The notes: generated from the sequence alone by a model not told the origin. A stretch of DNA of 64,000 nt from CAYNWT01 sp964450955 (GCA_964450955.1 CAYVFI010000002.1:124001-188000), one strand, 5' to 3'. Counted from the first letter of the stretch, positions 8,419-17,681 are shown. Numbers and translations are program-made.

Positions 8419-9453
8419 CTACAAGTCAAGGTCATCCAGCCCGTCGATAAGATCGTCCATGGCGTCGCGGGGTGCATCAGATCCGTTAGCTTGCCGTTTG
8501 GGCAGGCCAACCGCGGCTCCAACTGCTTCACGACCGTCGGCGACCAATTCCTTGTCGCGTTCCAGAATAGCCATGTCCAAAGGAGAGGCTCCGTCATCAC
8601 CGCCAAAGAGTTTGGAAAGGTCAATCTTCAGGCCGGCGACTTCACCGGCGGCTCCAGCGATGGCGGGTGACTTGTGTTGTGGGAACACAATCGCGTTCTC
8701 GGGACACACTCGGCTGCACGCCGGGCAACCCTTCTTACAGTTGTCCTGTTCTTCGACCAAAATGCGATCCAGTTGATCGACGCCGTAGACACCGAACAAG
8801 CAGAAGTCGATGCACTCCATGCAGTTGGTGCAGCGTTCATAATCGATGACCGGATACCAACGACGTTTCGTCTTCTCTGGTAGTTCCGCCTCAGATGTCT
8901 CAGCCGCTTTTGACGGCAGCAGCTTTTCTGGTTCCAGGTATCGCTTCAGCTGTTCTTCCTGCGGGTTCCCCTGAATCCAGCTCATCAGGTCCACGGTTTG
9001 AACCGAATTCTCATTCACAATGCGGCGGATCTCGTCCAGGTACACTTGCGGGTCGGGTGAGATCTGTAGGTCCAGGCAGTACAACTTTCGCTTGGGAACC
9101 TCAAGCGGACCGATGCCGTTGAGTTCCGGCTGTTCTTCTGGTTCGTCTTCTTCATCCTCGTCATCCGACTTCAGCAGCGAGAGACCTTCCAGTCCCTTCA
9201 CTCCCGCCCGATCCAGCGTCCACCTGGCAGCGCGAGGGTAAAGCCAGCTAAGCACCACGACATCGCCGGGCACCGAACGCAAAAACAGCATGCCGGTATG
9301 GTCGTGTGCCATGTCGTAGAGGTGCGGAACTAACGACACATCGATTTGATCGTCCATAATCAATTCGGTTGCCAGAGTTTCCTCCAACTCGCGCTTCACG
9401 GGGTTCTTGCTTTGTCCCTGCGAAATAACGACGGTAATTTTCTTAGCTGCCAT
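8419..9453 (-). CDS. Two-cluster 4Fe-4S ferredoxin-type protein with N-terminal extra domain
   Basis: This 344-residue protein carries YERCTNCMECIDFC and NCKKGCPACSRVCPENA, two CxxCxxxC-type motifs of a ferredoxin domain at about residues 225-285. The first 110 residues form an unrecognised alpha/beta-looking domain, followed by a highly acidic linker (SDDEDEEDEPEEQPE). The C-terminal tail is variable and ends DDLIDGLDDLDL. The ATG at 9453 is preferred to the longer frame because AGAGATGTTGGAAG precedes it. It lies 95 bp downstream of the GcvH-like gene on the same strand, so the two are probably co-transcribed. Electron transfer is likely; the partners are unknown. Confidence 0.8.
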   Translation of the reverse strand: MAAKKITVVISQGQSKNPVKRELEETLATELIMDDQIDVSLVPHLYDMAHDHTGMLFLRSVPGDVVVLSWLYPRAARWTLDRAGVKGLEGLSLLKSDDEDEEDEPEEQPELNGIGPLEVPKRKLYCLDLQISPDPQVYLDEIRRIVNENSVQTVDLMSWIQGNPQEEQLKRYLEPEKLLPSKAAETSEAELPEKTKRRWYPVIDYERCTNCMECIDFCLFGVYGVDQLDRILVEEQDNCKKGCPACSRVCPENAIVFPQHKSPAIAGAAGEVAGLKIDLSKLFGGDDGASPLDMAILERDKELVADGREAVGAAVGLPKRQANGSDAPRDAMDDLIDGLDDLDL

Positions 9454-9548
9454 ATTCTTCCAACATCTCTGAAGGCGTCCAATCGGTCCAACGGCCAACT
9501 ACTTAAAGCGAACCCACCCACCGGATACCGGTGAAGCGGAACGCTTCC

Positions 9549-9998
9549 TTAGTTGATTTGGCCTTTGATTGTACGCTGAGCGTGTTCCCAACTCTTGTCG
9601 AGTTCCTGTAAATATTCTTCGGCAGTCAGAAGTGGCGATTCGGTTCGCATGCTGTACAACCAGCCTGAACCGTAACTGTCGGTGTTAATGGCGCTGGGGT
9701 CGTCCAGCAGTTCTTCGTTGAATTCCAGCAGAAAACCTTCGACCGGCGCGTACAAACTGGACAAAGCCTTTGAGCTTTCAACTTCTCCGATTTCCTGTTT
9801 GCGGCGAACCTCAACCCCCGCGTCAACTGTCCAATCAAGGAAGTACACATCCTGAAGCAGGCGGACTGAGTATGCTGTGAGCCCGACGCGGTACACGTCT
9901 TCGTGCTTTTGCAGCCACAGATGGTTGTCTGAGTATTGACGGTCCGTTGGGAACGTCGCCTCGAACTTGCCCATCATGAAGGTCAGGTTGTCAGACAT
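9549..9998 (-). CDS. GcvH-like lipoyl carrier protein, orphan
   Basis: This 149-residue protein resembles the H protein of the glycine cleavage system. It has HLWLQKHEDVYRVGLTAYSVRLLQDVYFLDW, then EVESSKALSSLYAPVEG with the expected lipoyl-lysine in ESSKA, and a C-terminal GWLYSMR helix region. True GcvH is about 125-130 residues. Here there is an N-terminal extension (MSDNLTFMMGKFEATFP) and a C-terminal extension (EEYLQELDKSWEHAQRTIKGQIN). No gcvT, gcvP or lipoate genes are nearby. The neighbour is an iron-sulfur protein, which favours a redox or carrier role other than glycine cleavage. The start at 9998 fits planctomycete homologues I know; 9977 is an alternative. Confidence 0.75.
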   Translation of the reverse strand: MSDNLTFMMGKFEATFPTDRQYSDNHLWLQKHEDVYRVGLTAYSVRLLQDVYFLDWTVDAGVEVRRKQEIGEVESSKALSSLYAPVEGFLLEFNEELLDDPSAINTDSYGSGWLYSMRTESPLLTAEEYLQELDKSWEHAQRTIKGQIN

Positions 9999-10077
9999 CA
10001 ATAAAGCCAATCCAGTGAGCGACAGGGCGCGCACCCTGATCAGTTTCGCCTCAATCGTAAAGCTGAGTTTAACAGCG

Positions 10078-10413
10078 ATGCAAGCAGACCGACCACAATG
10101 GCCCGAATGTTCTTTCGAACCGCCGAAGCTGCATTGTCCCATCTGTCTCCACGAGTACCACCGTCGCGAACTCACCAAACACCATTTGGTACCCAAGAGC
10201 CGTAAAGGCCGCGAAACGGTGCTCATCTGTGCGGCCTGCCACAAACAAATCCACGCAATTTTCAGCGAGAAAGAACTCGAACGCCGTTTCAACACCATTG
10301 ACTCGTTGGCCAACGCCGAAGAATTCCAGTCATGGGTGAACTGGATCCGCAAGCGAAAACCGACCAGCAAAATCAGAACCACGCGGAGCGGTCGGAGATC
10401 TAAACGACGGTAG
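10078..10413 (+). CDS. Small HNH-endonuclease-fold protein
   Basis: This 111-residue protein has CPICLHEYHRRELTKHHLVPKSRKGRETVLICAACHKQIHAIFSE. This gives two CxxC pairs and the H-H...N/H arrangement of the HNH fold, with a structural zinc site and a likely metal-dependent nuclease core. The C-terminus is strongly basic (RKRKPTSKIRTTRSGRRSKRR). The frame is open upstream to 9967, but that part overlaps the divergent GcvH-like gene, so the ATG at 10078 is preferred. No restriction-modification or phage partner is adjacent. Housekeeping HNH proteins of this size are common in bacteria and their function is mostly unknown. Confidence 0.7.
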   Translation: MQADRPQWPECSFEPPKLHCPICLHEYHRRELTKHHLVPKSRKGRETVLICAACHKQIHAIFSEKELERRFNTIDSLANAEEFQSWVNWIRKRKPTSKIRTTRSGRRSKRR

Positions 10414-10628
10414 TGACGGTAGTGGACGAGGCCGCGAGTCCCCTAATCGACCGCCTGTCGCCATCCGCATGCCATGACCAACCGGAGAACAACTAACCGC
10501 AACCCGGTTCCGCAGCGAAGCTCAGCGTCGCATGAAAGCTGTGCGTAAACCACCTCAGCGGCATTATGTTGTTGGAACGCCGTTGACGTTCTTCGAGGCT
10601 GCCGGAACTGCGCTTCGCTTGGTTCGGC

Positions 10629-11849
10629 CTACTTGTCAGGTCGTTTCGTGAGAACGGCGCCGACCCAGTTGGCGGTATCATGTATGTCACCGCGCGGACC
10701 GTAGTCGACGGTGAGTCTTAGTTCTCTGGCTCCGGCGACATTGAGAACCGGCAGCTGCCGGAGTTTTGTATCTCGAATGGTGCCGCTATTGAAAACTTGT
10801 TGCCCATCAAGGTGAACTCCAAACACCGCCGCGCCTTTGGGGGCGGTGTCGTCGAGGCCGTAGTGCGTGTTGAAAAGCGTGTAGGCTCCGCCAAGGTTCC
10901 AGGTGATTTCCATTCGGCTGGTTGTGCCAACGCCTTTGGGGTAACGGCGACCACGGTGGCGGAACGGTGTGCGGTTGACGGTTTTGTCTGATTGCAGCTT
11001 GCGAGGCTCGCCGATGGTTGGGACGTGCTGCACCGTCCGCGGAGGCAGGTCGCTGAGGTATGTGAGCCGGTCGTGCAGAAATTGCATGTGGACAACCTGC
11101 GCCGTCGGAACCACGAACTCGGCTCCCCACACAGTTTGAGTCTTTAGCTGGTTCTCAGACGCGTCATTGACTCCGGTAATCGTGATGATGTCTTCTGACG
11201 TTGTTTGCAGTGTCGCGAGGGCCCCGTCATTGGAAATCGGACTGATGAGCTCTGAACTGAACCGAATGGTCGCGATGCTGTCGGCTGGCAAAGTCCGTAA
11301 ACCGCCCGCCGATTCAATGGATAGCCCCTTCTCCGTTAGCCCCCGAATCTCGCCGATGACTCGGTCACCGTTGGTCAGGAAAACGGTGTCATCAGGCGAC
11401 GAGGAATCCACCTGACGCAGTCGATTGGTCCTGGCGACGGTGGTTTCCGGTAGGTTCCATCCAATCGCTTTGACAAACTCAAGCGGAACCGACATTGCTG
11501 TACCACCCGCTCTGATGCCGGAGACTGATTCTTCTGTAATCGTTCGAACCTGCATCGCGATCTGATCGCCGTTGGACAGTATCACTAGTGACGGTGCTGG
11601 TCTGGCTTTGCGGTTTGCAAACGAGATGTTGATAAGTTCGCGGAACTGTGTTCTGTCGTTATCCGCAGTTATCCCATTCGCGGCGAAAGTCAGCGTTTCG
11701 CTGCTGCGGGTGGCGCCTTCCAGCGTCGTGATCAGGACACTGTCGTCTACGATGGTGGGCGTGGGTTGGTTCGAGCCAGCCAGATACCAAATCGGCGACG
11801 TCGCAGTGATAAGTACGACTGTGGCGTTGTGTAAAAAGGTTCCTGACAC
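10629..11849 (-). CDS. Secreted NPCBM-domain protein
   Basis: This 406-residue protein has a hydrophobic N-terminal segment (FLHNATVVLITATSPIWYLAG) consistent with a signal peptide or anchor. The middle contains two related segments of the form LxNGDxIxxxVxxITEESVSGI / FLTNGDRVIGEIRGLTEKGLSI. The C-terminal 150 residues (RRYPKGVGTTSRMEITWNLGG...AVFGVHLDGQQVF...LRLTVDYGPRGDIHDTANWVGA) match the NPCBM/NEW2 carbohydrate-binding module family. It is likely exported and binds glycans; no catalytic domain is seen. It is divergent from the spermidine-synthase-like gene and shows no operon partner. Confidence 0.75.
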   Translation of the reverse strand: MSGTFLHNATVVLITATSPIWYLAGSNQPTPTIVDDSVLITTLEGATRSSETLTFAANGITADNDRTQFRELINISFANRKARPAPSLVILSNGDQIAMQVRTITEESVSGIRAGGTAMSVPLEFVKAIGWNLPETTVARTNRLRQVDSSSPDDTVFLTNGDRVIGEIRGLTEKGLSIESAGGLRTLPADSIATIRFSSELISPISNDGALATLQTTSEDIITITGVNDASENQLKTQTVWGAEFVVPTAQVVHMQFLHDRLTYLSDLPPRTVQHVPTIGEPRKLQSDKTVNRTPFRHRGRRYPKGVGTTSRMEITWNLGGAYTLFNTHYGLDDTAPKGAAVFGVHLDGQQVFNSGTIRDTKLRQLPVLNVAGARELRLTVDYGPRGDIHDTANWVGAVLTKRPDK

Positions 11850-12185
11850 CTTTAATGCGCGCCTTTTTGCGGTCGGTCAGATTAGTAAGTCTTCGCCGCC
11901 GATTTTACATCGGTGGGTCTGCGGCTTGTGCCGTTGGGCTGGCGAAAGTGCGTTCCCCCGCCAAATACCTCGTCACCCATCTTACGCATTCAGCGTCGCT
12001 GCTGTGCAATCTGGCGCAAAATTGCCGGCGCGGGCGTTCGAATAGGATCGATTGTCCGGGTTCGGACGTCTCCTGGGATTGCGCAAGCGGCAGCGGATCA
12101 GAATCAGTGCAGAACCATCCGGCGAACGCGGGGCGGGTGGCCTAGGTTCTTTCTGATGACATTAACATGGAGTTCCCCCCCCCCA
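11850..12185. other. Divergent intergenic region with a poly(C)10 tract
   Basis: This stretch separates the NPCBM gene from the spermidine-synthase-like gene. It must hold both promoters, but I see no convincing -35/-10 pair. A run of ten C residues (about 12175-12184) sits two bases before the preferred ATG. Confidence 0.5.
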
Positions 12186-14582
12186 ATGGCTGTCACACAT
12201 CAGGAGCATCAGGCTGAATCCATTAGCCTGGATGCCGACGAACTGCGTTCAATAACTTCAATCGCGCCGGTGCAGCCCGGTGGCAATATCTCCGCGCGCG
12301 TGGTGCCGGCCGTCGTCATTGGGTTGGCTTTGTTTGCTTCCGGCGCGTCGGGACTTATTAATCAGGTGGTTTGGCAGCGGTCGCTGAAGCTGTTCCTTGG
12401 TGGAAGCGATTCGGCGTCATCGACAGTTGTGGTTCTGGTCTTTATGGCTGGCCTCGGCATTGGGTCCTATTTCATGGGGCGACGAGCTCACCGGTTTCGC
12501 AGCCCGTTGAAAGCCTTTGGAACTGTTGAAGCCATTCTGGCTGTCGCAAACCTTTGTGTCTGTGGGTTGTTGGCGTCCGGAGTGACAAGTTCAGTCTTTG
12601 CATTGCAGCGCGTCGCGATGGCTGTGGGTGTCCCGCTGCTGTTGCTTTACGCCATTATTTCGACACTCATTCTTAGCGTCCCGTGTTTGCTGATGGGGGC
12701 GACTATGCCGCTGGCTGCCGAATCCTGTCAGCGGTCGCTGGGTGTGCGGAATTCGCGACTGATTGGTCTTCTGTTTTTCGTGAACACAATCGGCAGTGTC
12801 GCTGGAACCGTCTTCTCCAGTGGCACAATGATTTCTACCTTTGGTCTGCAGAAGTCACTCGTGATCGCGGCCGGGATGAACCTGTTGGCCGGTGCGGTTT
12901 TAGTTGGACTTGCAGTTCGCTCGCGGCAAACAGTGCGTTCCACGGAAAATAAGCCATCACTGGCTAAGCCAGGCTCAGGGTCGGGTCGTTTCTTTTGTGG
13001 GCGTTCAGAAGTACTGGCGGCTGGTCTTGGTTTCTGTTCGCTTGGGTACGAGATGTACCTGTTCCGACTAATCTCGTTGCGGCATCAGCCGTTGCCGTTT
13101 ACGTTTGCGGCTGTGCTGACAGGCTTTCTGGTTTGGTGGAGTATCGGAGCCGCCCTGAGTTCCTATCGTCGCGGACCGGGGCTTTCACTCGCGCTTCGAG
13201 TTTGTGCTCTTCTGTGTGTTGCGTCGATTCCAATGTTCGCGATTGATTCGCTGACTGAAATCTCTGGAGCCTGGTCGTTGGTTGGTTTTGTTCTGGCGAA
13301 GACTCCGTATTTTCTACCGTGTTTAGTTTTCGGATGGCTGTTCGGTCGTGTGACTGCAGATGCCGCCACTTCGTGGGGCGCGGACGTCGGTCGGATAAAC
13401 GCCTGGAACACGCTCGGTTCATGCCTTGGCATCATTACGATGACTTTCATTGGCTACGAGATCCCGTTTTTTGCGATGGTGCTGGCAATTGCTTTGCTGG
13501 TCTATGCCATGCAGGAATTCCTCGACGAAACTGCGTCGGTTGAGGACGCTGAATCGGGCGCGGCGACCCCATCACTTCGCCACGCCAGACGCTGGATGGT
13601 TCCTGGAGCGTGCGCGATTGCTGTTGTTTCATTCTGTTTGCTGTTTGATGTCTCCAGAGTCATGCCGGGCCAGCAAATGTATTCAGGCAAGGATGGAGTC
13701 ATCATCCTGAAAGACAACGGCGACATGATTTGGGACGGCCTGTGGCACTCAAGCCTGTCAAAAGACAATAACCATGTTGGCAGCAACAACTGGGCGCTTG
13801 CGGTTGCTCCTGCTATCGCTCATTCAACCGGTGACATTCGCGATGTGTGTGTTGTTGGAGCCGGAACCGGTATCACCGCGGGGACATTCGCGAAGCTGGA
13901 GACCGTTGAACGCGTTGACGCCTACGACATCGCTCGCATGCTGCAGCGCATCTACGACGATCATCCAGAAGGCACACTTGGATTCGGTTCGAACCCAAAG
14001 ATCAACATGATCTGGCAGGACGCTCGAACCGGCATGGCGTTGAACCCAAAGAAGTACGACGTCATTCAGGCTCAGCCGATGTACCTAAAACAAGCCGGCA
14101 GCGCACTGTTAAACTCAGTCGAGTTCCTCACTTTGGTTCGAGAACGCCTGAAGCCGCAGGGGGTGTTCTGTCTCTATTCAAACGGCACCCCGGAACAAGC
14201 TTTCGCGCTTCGAGAAACAGCAGACCATGTCTTCCCGCACCGCGAGACGTTCTTTAACGGCTACCTGTTGGTTCTCTCCAACGATCCGATTCAGTTTGAC
14301 CGCAGCCAACTGGCTCAGCGTCTTCAGCGAACGGGTCCGTTTTGGGACGAAGTCCGTTCAAACGAAGAAACATCCAGTGTCAGCGCCGTGCTAACCGCGC
14401 TTGACCAGCCAAAGTTGCCCGGAGCAGATGGTCGCTTTGTCGTGACCGACGATCGCCCGTTTCTGGAGTACCCAAACTGGCTTGGGCCTCGAGTGGCAGA
14501 AGCCTACCCCGATCTCAAGCTACCAGCCCCACGCGGAGCTGACCTGTTGACGGCGGAAGCGGTACAGAAGGATGGCCGGTAG
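12186..14582 (+). CDS. Fused membrane / spermidine-synthase-like protein
   Basis: This 798-residue protein has many hydrophobic segments in its first 480 residues (for example VVPAVVIGLALFASGASGLINQVVWQRSL and VVVLVFMAGLGIGSYFMGRR), the usual start of fused MFS/spermidine synthase-like proteins. The C-terminal third carries a Rossmann methyltransferase-like motif, VCVVGAGTGITAGTF, and an acidic residue after the next strand (VDAYDI), matching the spermidine-synthase fold. The substrate is unknown; many such bacterial proteins are not proven polyamine synthases. The ATG at 12186 gives MAVTHQEHQ. An ATG at 12156 would place the C10 tract inside the coding region, and the frame stays open farther upstream. 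Confidence 0.75.
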   Translation: MAVTHQEHQAESISLDADELRSITSIAPVQPGGNISARVVPAVVIGLALFASGASGLINQVVWQRSLKLFLGGSDSASSTVVVLVFMAGLGIGSYFMGRRAHRFRSPLKAFGTVEAILAVANLCVCGLLASGVTSSVFALQRVAMAVGVPLLLLYAIISTLILSVPCLLMGATMPLAAESCQRSLGVRNSRLIGLLFFVNTIGSVAGTVFSSGTMISTFGLQKSLVIAAGMNLLAGAVLVGLAVRSRQTVRSTENKPSLAKPGSGSGRFFCGRSEVLAAGLGFCSLGYEMYLFRLISLRHQPLPFTFAAVLTGFLVWWSIGAALSSYRRGPGLSLALRVCALLCVASIPMFAIDSLTEISGAWSLVGFVLAKTPYFLPCLVFGWLFGRVTADAATSWGADVGRINAWNTLGSCLGIITMTFIGYEIPFFAMVLAIALLVYAMQEFLDETASVEDAESGAATPSLRHARRWMVPGACAIAVVSFCLLFDVSRVMPGQQMYSGKDGVIILKDNGDMIWDGLWHSSLSKDNNHVGSNNWALAVAPAIAHSTGDIRDVCVVGAGTGITAGTFAKLETVERVDAYDIARMLQRIYDDHPEGTLGFGSNPKINMIWQDARTGMALNPKKYDVIQAQPMYLKQAGSALLNSVEFLTLVRERLKPQGVFCLYSNGTPEQAFALRETADHVFPHRETFFNGYLLVLSNDPIQFDRSQLAQRLQRTGPFWDEVRSNEETSSVSAVLTALDQPKLPGADGRFVVTDDRPFLEYPNWLGPRVAEAYPDLKLPAPRGADLLTAEAVQKDGR

Positions 14583-14612
14583 CTTCACTGGGAAGCAACT
14601 GCTTTTGATCGC

Positions 14613-16223
14613 TTACTCCCACTCAATCGTGCTTGGTGGTTTTGAGCTGATATCGTAGACGATGCGGTTGATGCCGCGGACGCTGTTGATTAATCGCGTT
14701 GAGATCTTGCGGAGGACTTCGGGGTCGAAGGCGTACCAATCGGCGGTCATGAAGTCGTCTGTCTTGACGGCTCGCAAAGCGAGAACGCTTTCGTAGGTTC
14801 GGTCGTCGCCCATGACGCCGACGGATTGAACCGGTAGCAGCACGGCGAACGCTTGTTGGATGTCGCGGTACAGGCCATGGTTGTTAAGTTCTTCGATGAA
14901 CACGGCGTCGGCTTCTCGCAGGATTTCCAGACGTTCTTCGGTGATGTCGCCCAGGCAGCGGACTGACAGACCAGGTCCAGGGAATGGGTGTCGCCAGACA
15001 AGGTGTTCGGGCAGACCGAGTTCGATACCCATCGCGCGGACTTCGTCTTTGAAGAGGTCGCGGAGTGGTTCGATAAGTTCGAAGCCGATTTCTTCGGGCA
15101 GGCCGCCGACGTTGTGGTGCGACTTAATGGTGGCGGCGGGGCCGTCAGGGTTGGCGCCGGATTCGATGACGTCGGGGTACAGCGTGCCCTGGGCAAGGAA
15201 TTTGGCGTTCTCGATGGATTCTGCTTCGCCGCGGAAGGCTTCGATGAACACACGGCCGATGATCTTGCGTTTCTTTTGCGGATCGGTGACGCCGGCGAGT
15301 TCTGACAGGAATTCGTCTCGAGCATCGACGACACGGAATTCGGTGTCGAAATGGTTCTCGAACTGCTCCTGAACCTCTTCGCGTTCGCCTTTTCGCAGCA
15401 GACCGTTATCGACAAGGATGCAGACTAGTTGTGAGCCGATGGCTTTGGAAATCAACGCCGCAGTGACGGCCGAGTCGACTCCACCTGACAGGCCGCAGAT
15501 GACGCGGTTGTCGCCGACTTGTTCGCGGATGAGGTTGATTTGCTGTTCGATGAACTGGCTGATTTGCCAGGTGCCTTCGCAGCCGCAGATGTTAAGTACG
15601 AAGTTGGCCAGCAGAGTGCCGCCGTGTTCTGTGTGCGTGACTTCCGGGTGGAACTGGATGCCCCAGATGGGTTTCGTTTTGTGTCGCATGCCGGCGAACG
15701 GGCAGGTGGATGTGGTTGCGAGCGGAACGAAATCTTCGGCGAGGTCTTCGACCTGGTCACCGTGGCTCATCCATGCTGTCAGCGAAGCGGGGATGTTGGC
15801 GAACAGGTCGCCGGAGTCTTTGATGGTGAGTTCGGTTCGCCCGAATTCACGATGATCGCCAGGAGTGACTTTGCCGCCCTGCGACTGGCAGGCCAATTGC
15901 ATTCCGTAGCAAATGCCGAGGACTGGAATACCCAGATCGAAGATTTCAGGATCGACCTGTGGCGATTTTTCCCCGTAAACGCTGGCCGGGCCGCCGGACA
16001 GAATAATGCCCTTGGGCTGCAGTTCTTTGACTCGGGCCGCCGTCAGATCGTGTCGAACCAATTGGCAAAACACATTCTGTTCACGCACTCGACGCGCGAT
16101 CAGCTGGGCGGTTTGCGAACCGAAGTCGAAGACCAGAACCAAGTCTTCGTGTTGCGTTTGAACGGGGCCTCGGAAGGCTCCGGATGATGTCTCTGAGGTC
16201 GGCAGAGTTGACTTACCTGTCAT
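14613..16223 (-). CDS. guaA: GMP synthase (glutamine-hydrolysing)
   Basis: GuaA converts XMP to GMP with ATP and glutamine in cytoplasmic purine synthesis. The 536-residue protein has a class I glutamine amidotransferase domain (VFDFGSQTAQLIARRVRE, LSGGPASVYGEKSP, nucleophile Cys about 105 in GICYGMQ, FHPEVTHTEHGG). The ATP pyrophosphatase domain has the PP-loop LSGGVDSAVTAALI, and the C-terminus ends in RINRIVYDISSKPPSTIEWE. The length is normal apart from about 27 extra N-terminal residues. The ATG at 16223 is chosen; the longer frame adds non-conserved residues. The gene is divergent from the prenyltransferase-like gene. Confidence 0.96.
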   Translation of the reverse strand: MTGKSTLPTSETSSGAFRGPVQTQHEDLVLVFDFGSQTAQLIARRVREQNVFCQLVRHDLTAARVKELQPKGIILSGGPASVYGEKSPQVDPEIFDLGIPVLGICYGMQLACQSQGGKVTPGDHREFGRTELTIKDSGDLFANIPASLTAWMSHGDQVEDLAEDFVPLATTSTCPFAGMRHKTKPIWGIQFHPEVTHTEHGGTLLANFVLNICGCEGTWQISQFIEQQINLIREQVGDNRVICGLSGGVDSAVTAALISKAIGSQLVCILVDNGLLRKGEREEVQEQFENHFDTEFRVVDARDEFLSELAGVTDPQKKRKIIGRVFIEAFRGEAESIENAKFLAQGTLYPDVIESGANPDGPAATIKSHHNVGGLPEEIGFELIEPLRDLFKDEVRAMGIELGLPEHLVWRHPFPGPGLSVRCLGDITEERLEILREADAVFIEELNNHGLYRDIQQAFAVLLPVQSVGVMGDDRTYESVLALRAVKTDDFMTADWYAFDPEVLRKISTRLINSVRGINRIVYDISSKPPSTIEWE

Positions 16224-16563
16224 GGCCGGCAGAATCCGTTGGTGAATGACGAAAGTGGTTCCGGAATCGGTCCCTCGCGACATTCTGCGAAAACGTGCCA
16301 TTGTACTTTGGCAGCCCAGAAAAACAATTGCCGGTGTTGGCGTGGTTTCTGGGTGCGATGATGGTCGCACGGGATGCTGTTTGTACTTGGGCCTCCGATT
16401 CCCAGGCACGCGCGACGGGGTTCTCTGGGGTGAGTTGCGAACCACATTTTGCTGTTGATCTGCGCTTTGCGGATTAACGATGTGATAGAACCTTGGGGCT
16501 CGGAGGCCCCAGGTACAGGGGCGTGAGAGACTCCCTCCCGACCCTTTCAGTGCTGTGTCAACC
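16224..16563. other. Intergenic region with inverted repeat copies
   Basis: This divergent spacer between guaA and the prenyltransferase-like gene holds two imperfect inverted copies of a short element. TACTTGGGCCTCCGATTCCC lies around 16385-16404, and the reverse complement of the segment at 16489-16519 reads similarly. The right copy forms a hairpin, TGGGGC (16494-16499) with GCCCCA (16506-16511). It resembles a REP-like intergenic element. No gene is supported here. Confidence 0.45.
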
Positions 16564-17508
16564 ATGAGCGACCTTCCTTACTTGCTGCGACTTACCGAAC
16601 GCCTGGCCGCGGGGCTGGACGGGTTGGAACCGGAACGTCGTCAGCGGCACGTTGATTTTGTGCTGACGTTCCAGCAGGACGACGGTGGCTTCACCGGTCG
16701 TGAAGGTGACTCGGACATCTACTACACCAGCTTCGCGGTCAGAACGCTGGCGTTGTTGGGGGCGTTGGACCAGGACAACGCGAAGCGGATCGGGGGGTTT
16801 CTGGAGACGTATCAGCACGAGAAGCTAAGCGTCGTTGATCTGGTAAGCTGGCTGTATTCGGTAGTCGTTGTTCAGGCTGCTGGCGGCGGCGACATTCTGG
16901 GGGATGACTTCGACCGGTTCGCGGATGGCGTGACGGCGACGCTGGAAACAACGCGGCTTGCCGACGGCGGGTACGCTAGAACAACCGAAGGTGCGTCCGG
17001 AAGCACATACCACTCATTCATGGTCGCGCTGACGTACGAATTGCTGGGACGGCAGTTGCCTCGACCGAACGCGTTGGTTCAGTTCATCTACGATCGGCAG
17101 CGTGATGATGGCGGGTTTGTGGAAATCGGACCGATGCGGCGCAGCGGTACGAACCCCAGCGCGGCGGCTGTGGTGTTGCTGAACATGTTTGGCAACATGG
17201 ACGATGAAGTGCGATCGGATGTGATTGGGTTTCTAAACGATGTGAAGAGCCCGGAAGGAGGCTTCCAGGCGAACACGCGCATTCCGTTCGCTGATGGGCT
17301 CTCGACGTTTACGGGTTTGTTGACGGCGACGGACGTGGGCTCGGATCCGGTTCTGGACCTTGCTAAGGCATATCGATACACGACGGAGTGCATTGAGATG
17401 CCGGCTGGTGGGTTCAAGGCGGCCAGTTGGGATGAGACGGCTGACGTGGAATACACGTTCTACGGGCTTGGGCTACTGGCGCTTTTGAGGCCGTTGGTTG
17501 GAAAGTAG
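16564..17508 (+). CDS. Prenyltransferase beta-subunit / squalene-cyclase-repeat protein
   Basis: This 314-residue protein is built of alpha-toroid repeats with repeated QxDDGGF-type motifs: FQQDDGGFTGREGDSDIYYTSFAVRTL, LADGGYARTTEGASGSTYHSFMVAL, RQRDDGGFVEIGPMRRSGTNPSAAAVVLL and SPEGGFQANTRIPFADGLSTFTGLL. This is the arrangement of eukaryotic geranylgeranyltransferase II beta subunits. The Asp/Cys/His zinc ligands of the eukaryotic enzymes cannot be confirmed by eye. No alpha-subunit-like gene is near. A role in isoprenoid or peptide modification is inferred. The ATG at 16564 is chosen over a GTG at 16555; no signal peptide is visible. Confidence 0.7.
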   Translation: MSDLPYLLRLTERLAAGLDGLEPERRQRHVDFVLTFQQDDGGFTGREGDSDIYYTSFAVRTLALLGALDQDNAKRIGGFLETYQHEKLSVVDLVSWLYSVVVVQAAGGGDILGDDFDRFADGVTATLETTRLADGGYARTTEGASGSTYHSFMVALTYELLGRQLPRPNALVQFIYDRQRDDGGFVEIGPMRRSGTNPSAAAVVLLNMFGNMDDEVRSDVIGFLNDVKSPEGGFQANTRIPFADGLSTFTGLLTATDVGSDPVLDLAKAYRYTTECIEMPAGGFKAASWDETADVEYTFYGLGLLALLRPLVGK

Positions 17509-17618
17509 TTTTGGCTTACGCCTGAACGAGTCGTGTGTGTGGGTCGTCGGGATTTGAGCGAGACACGGCATGGGTCATGAGTTGCGTCGCTTTTTGACGG
17601 ACCTTGTCCGCTAATCGA

Positions 17619-17656
17619 ACCGGGGCTTCCTTCGCAGGCGGCAATCCAGCCCCGGT
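17619..17656. terminator. Possible bidirectional terminator between convergent genes
   Basis: ACCGGGGCT (17619-17627) pairs with AGCCCCGGT (17648-17656), a perfect 9-bp stem with a 20-nt loop, in the gap between converging genes. There is no T-tract. Confidence 0.35.
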
Positions 17657-17681
17657 CCTTCAAAACATATCTTCGTCGCTG

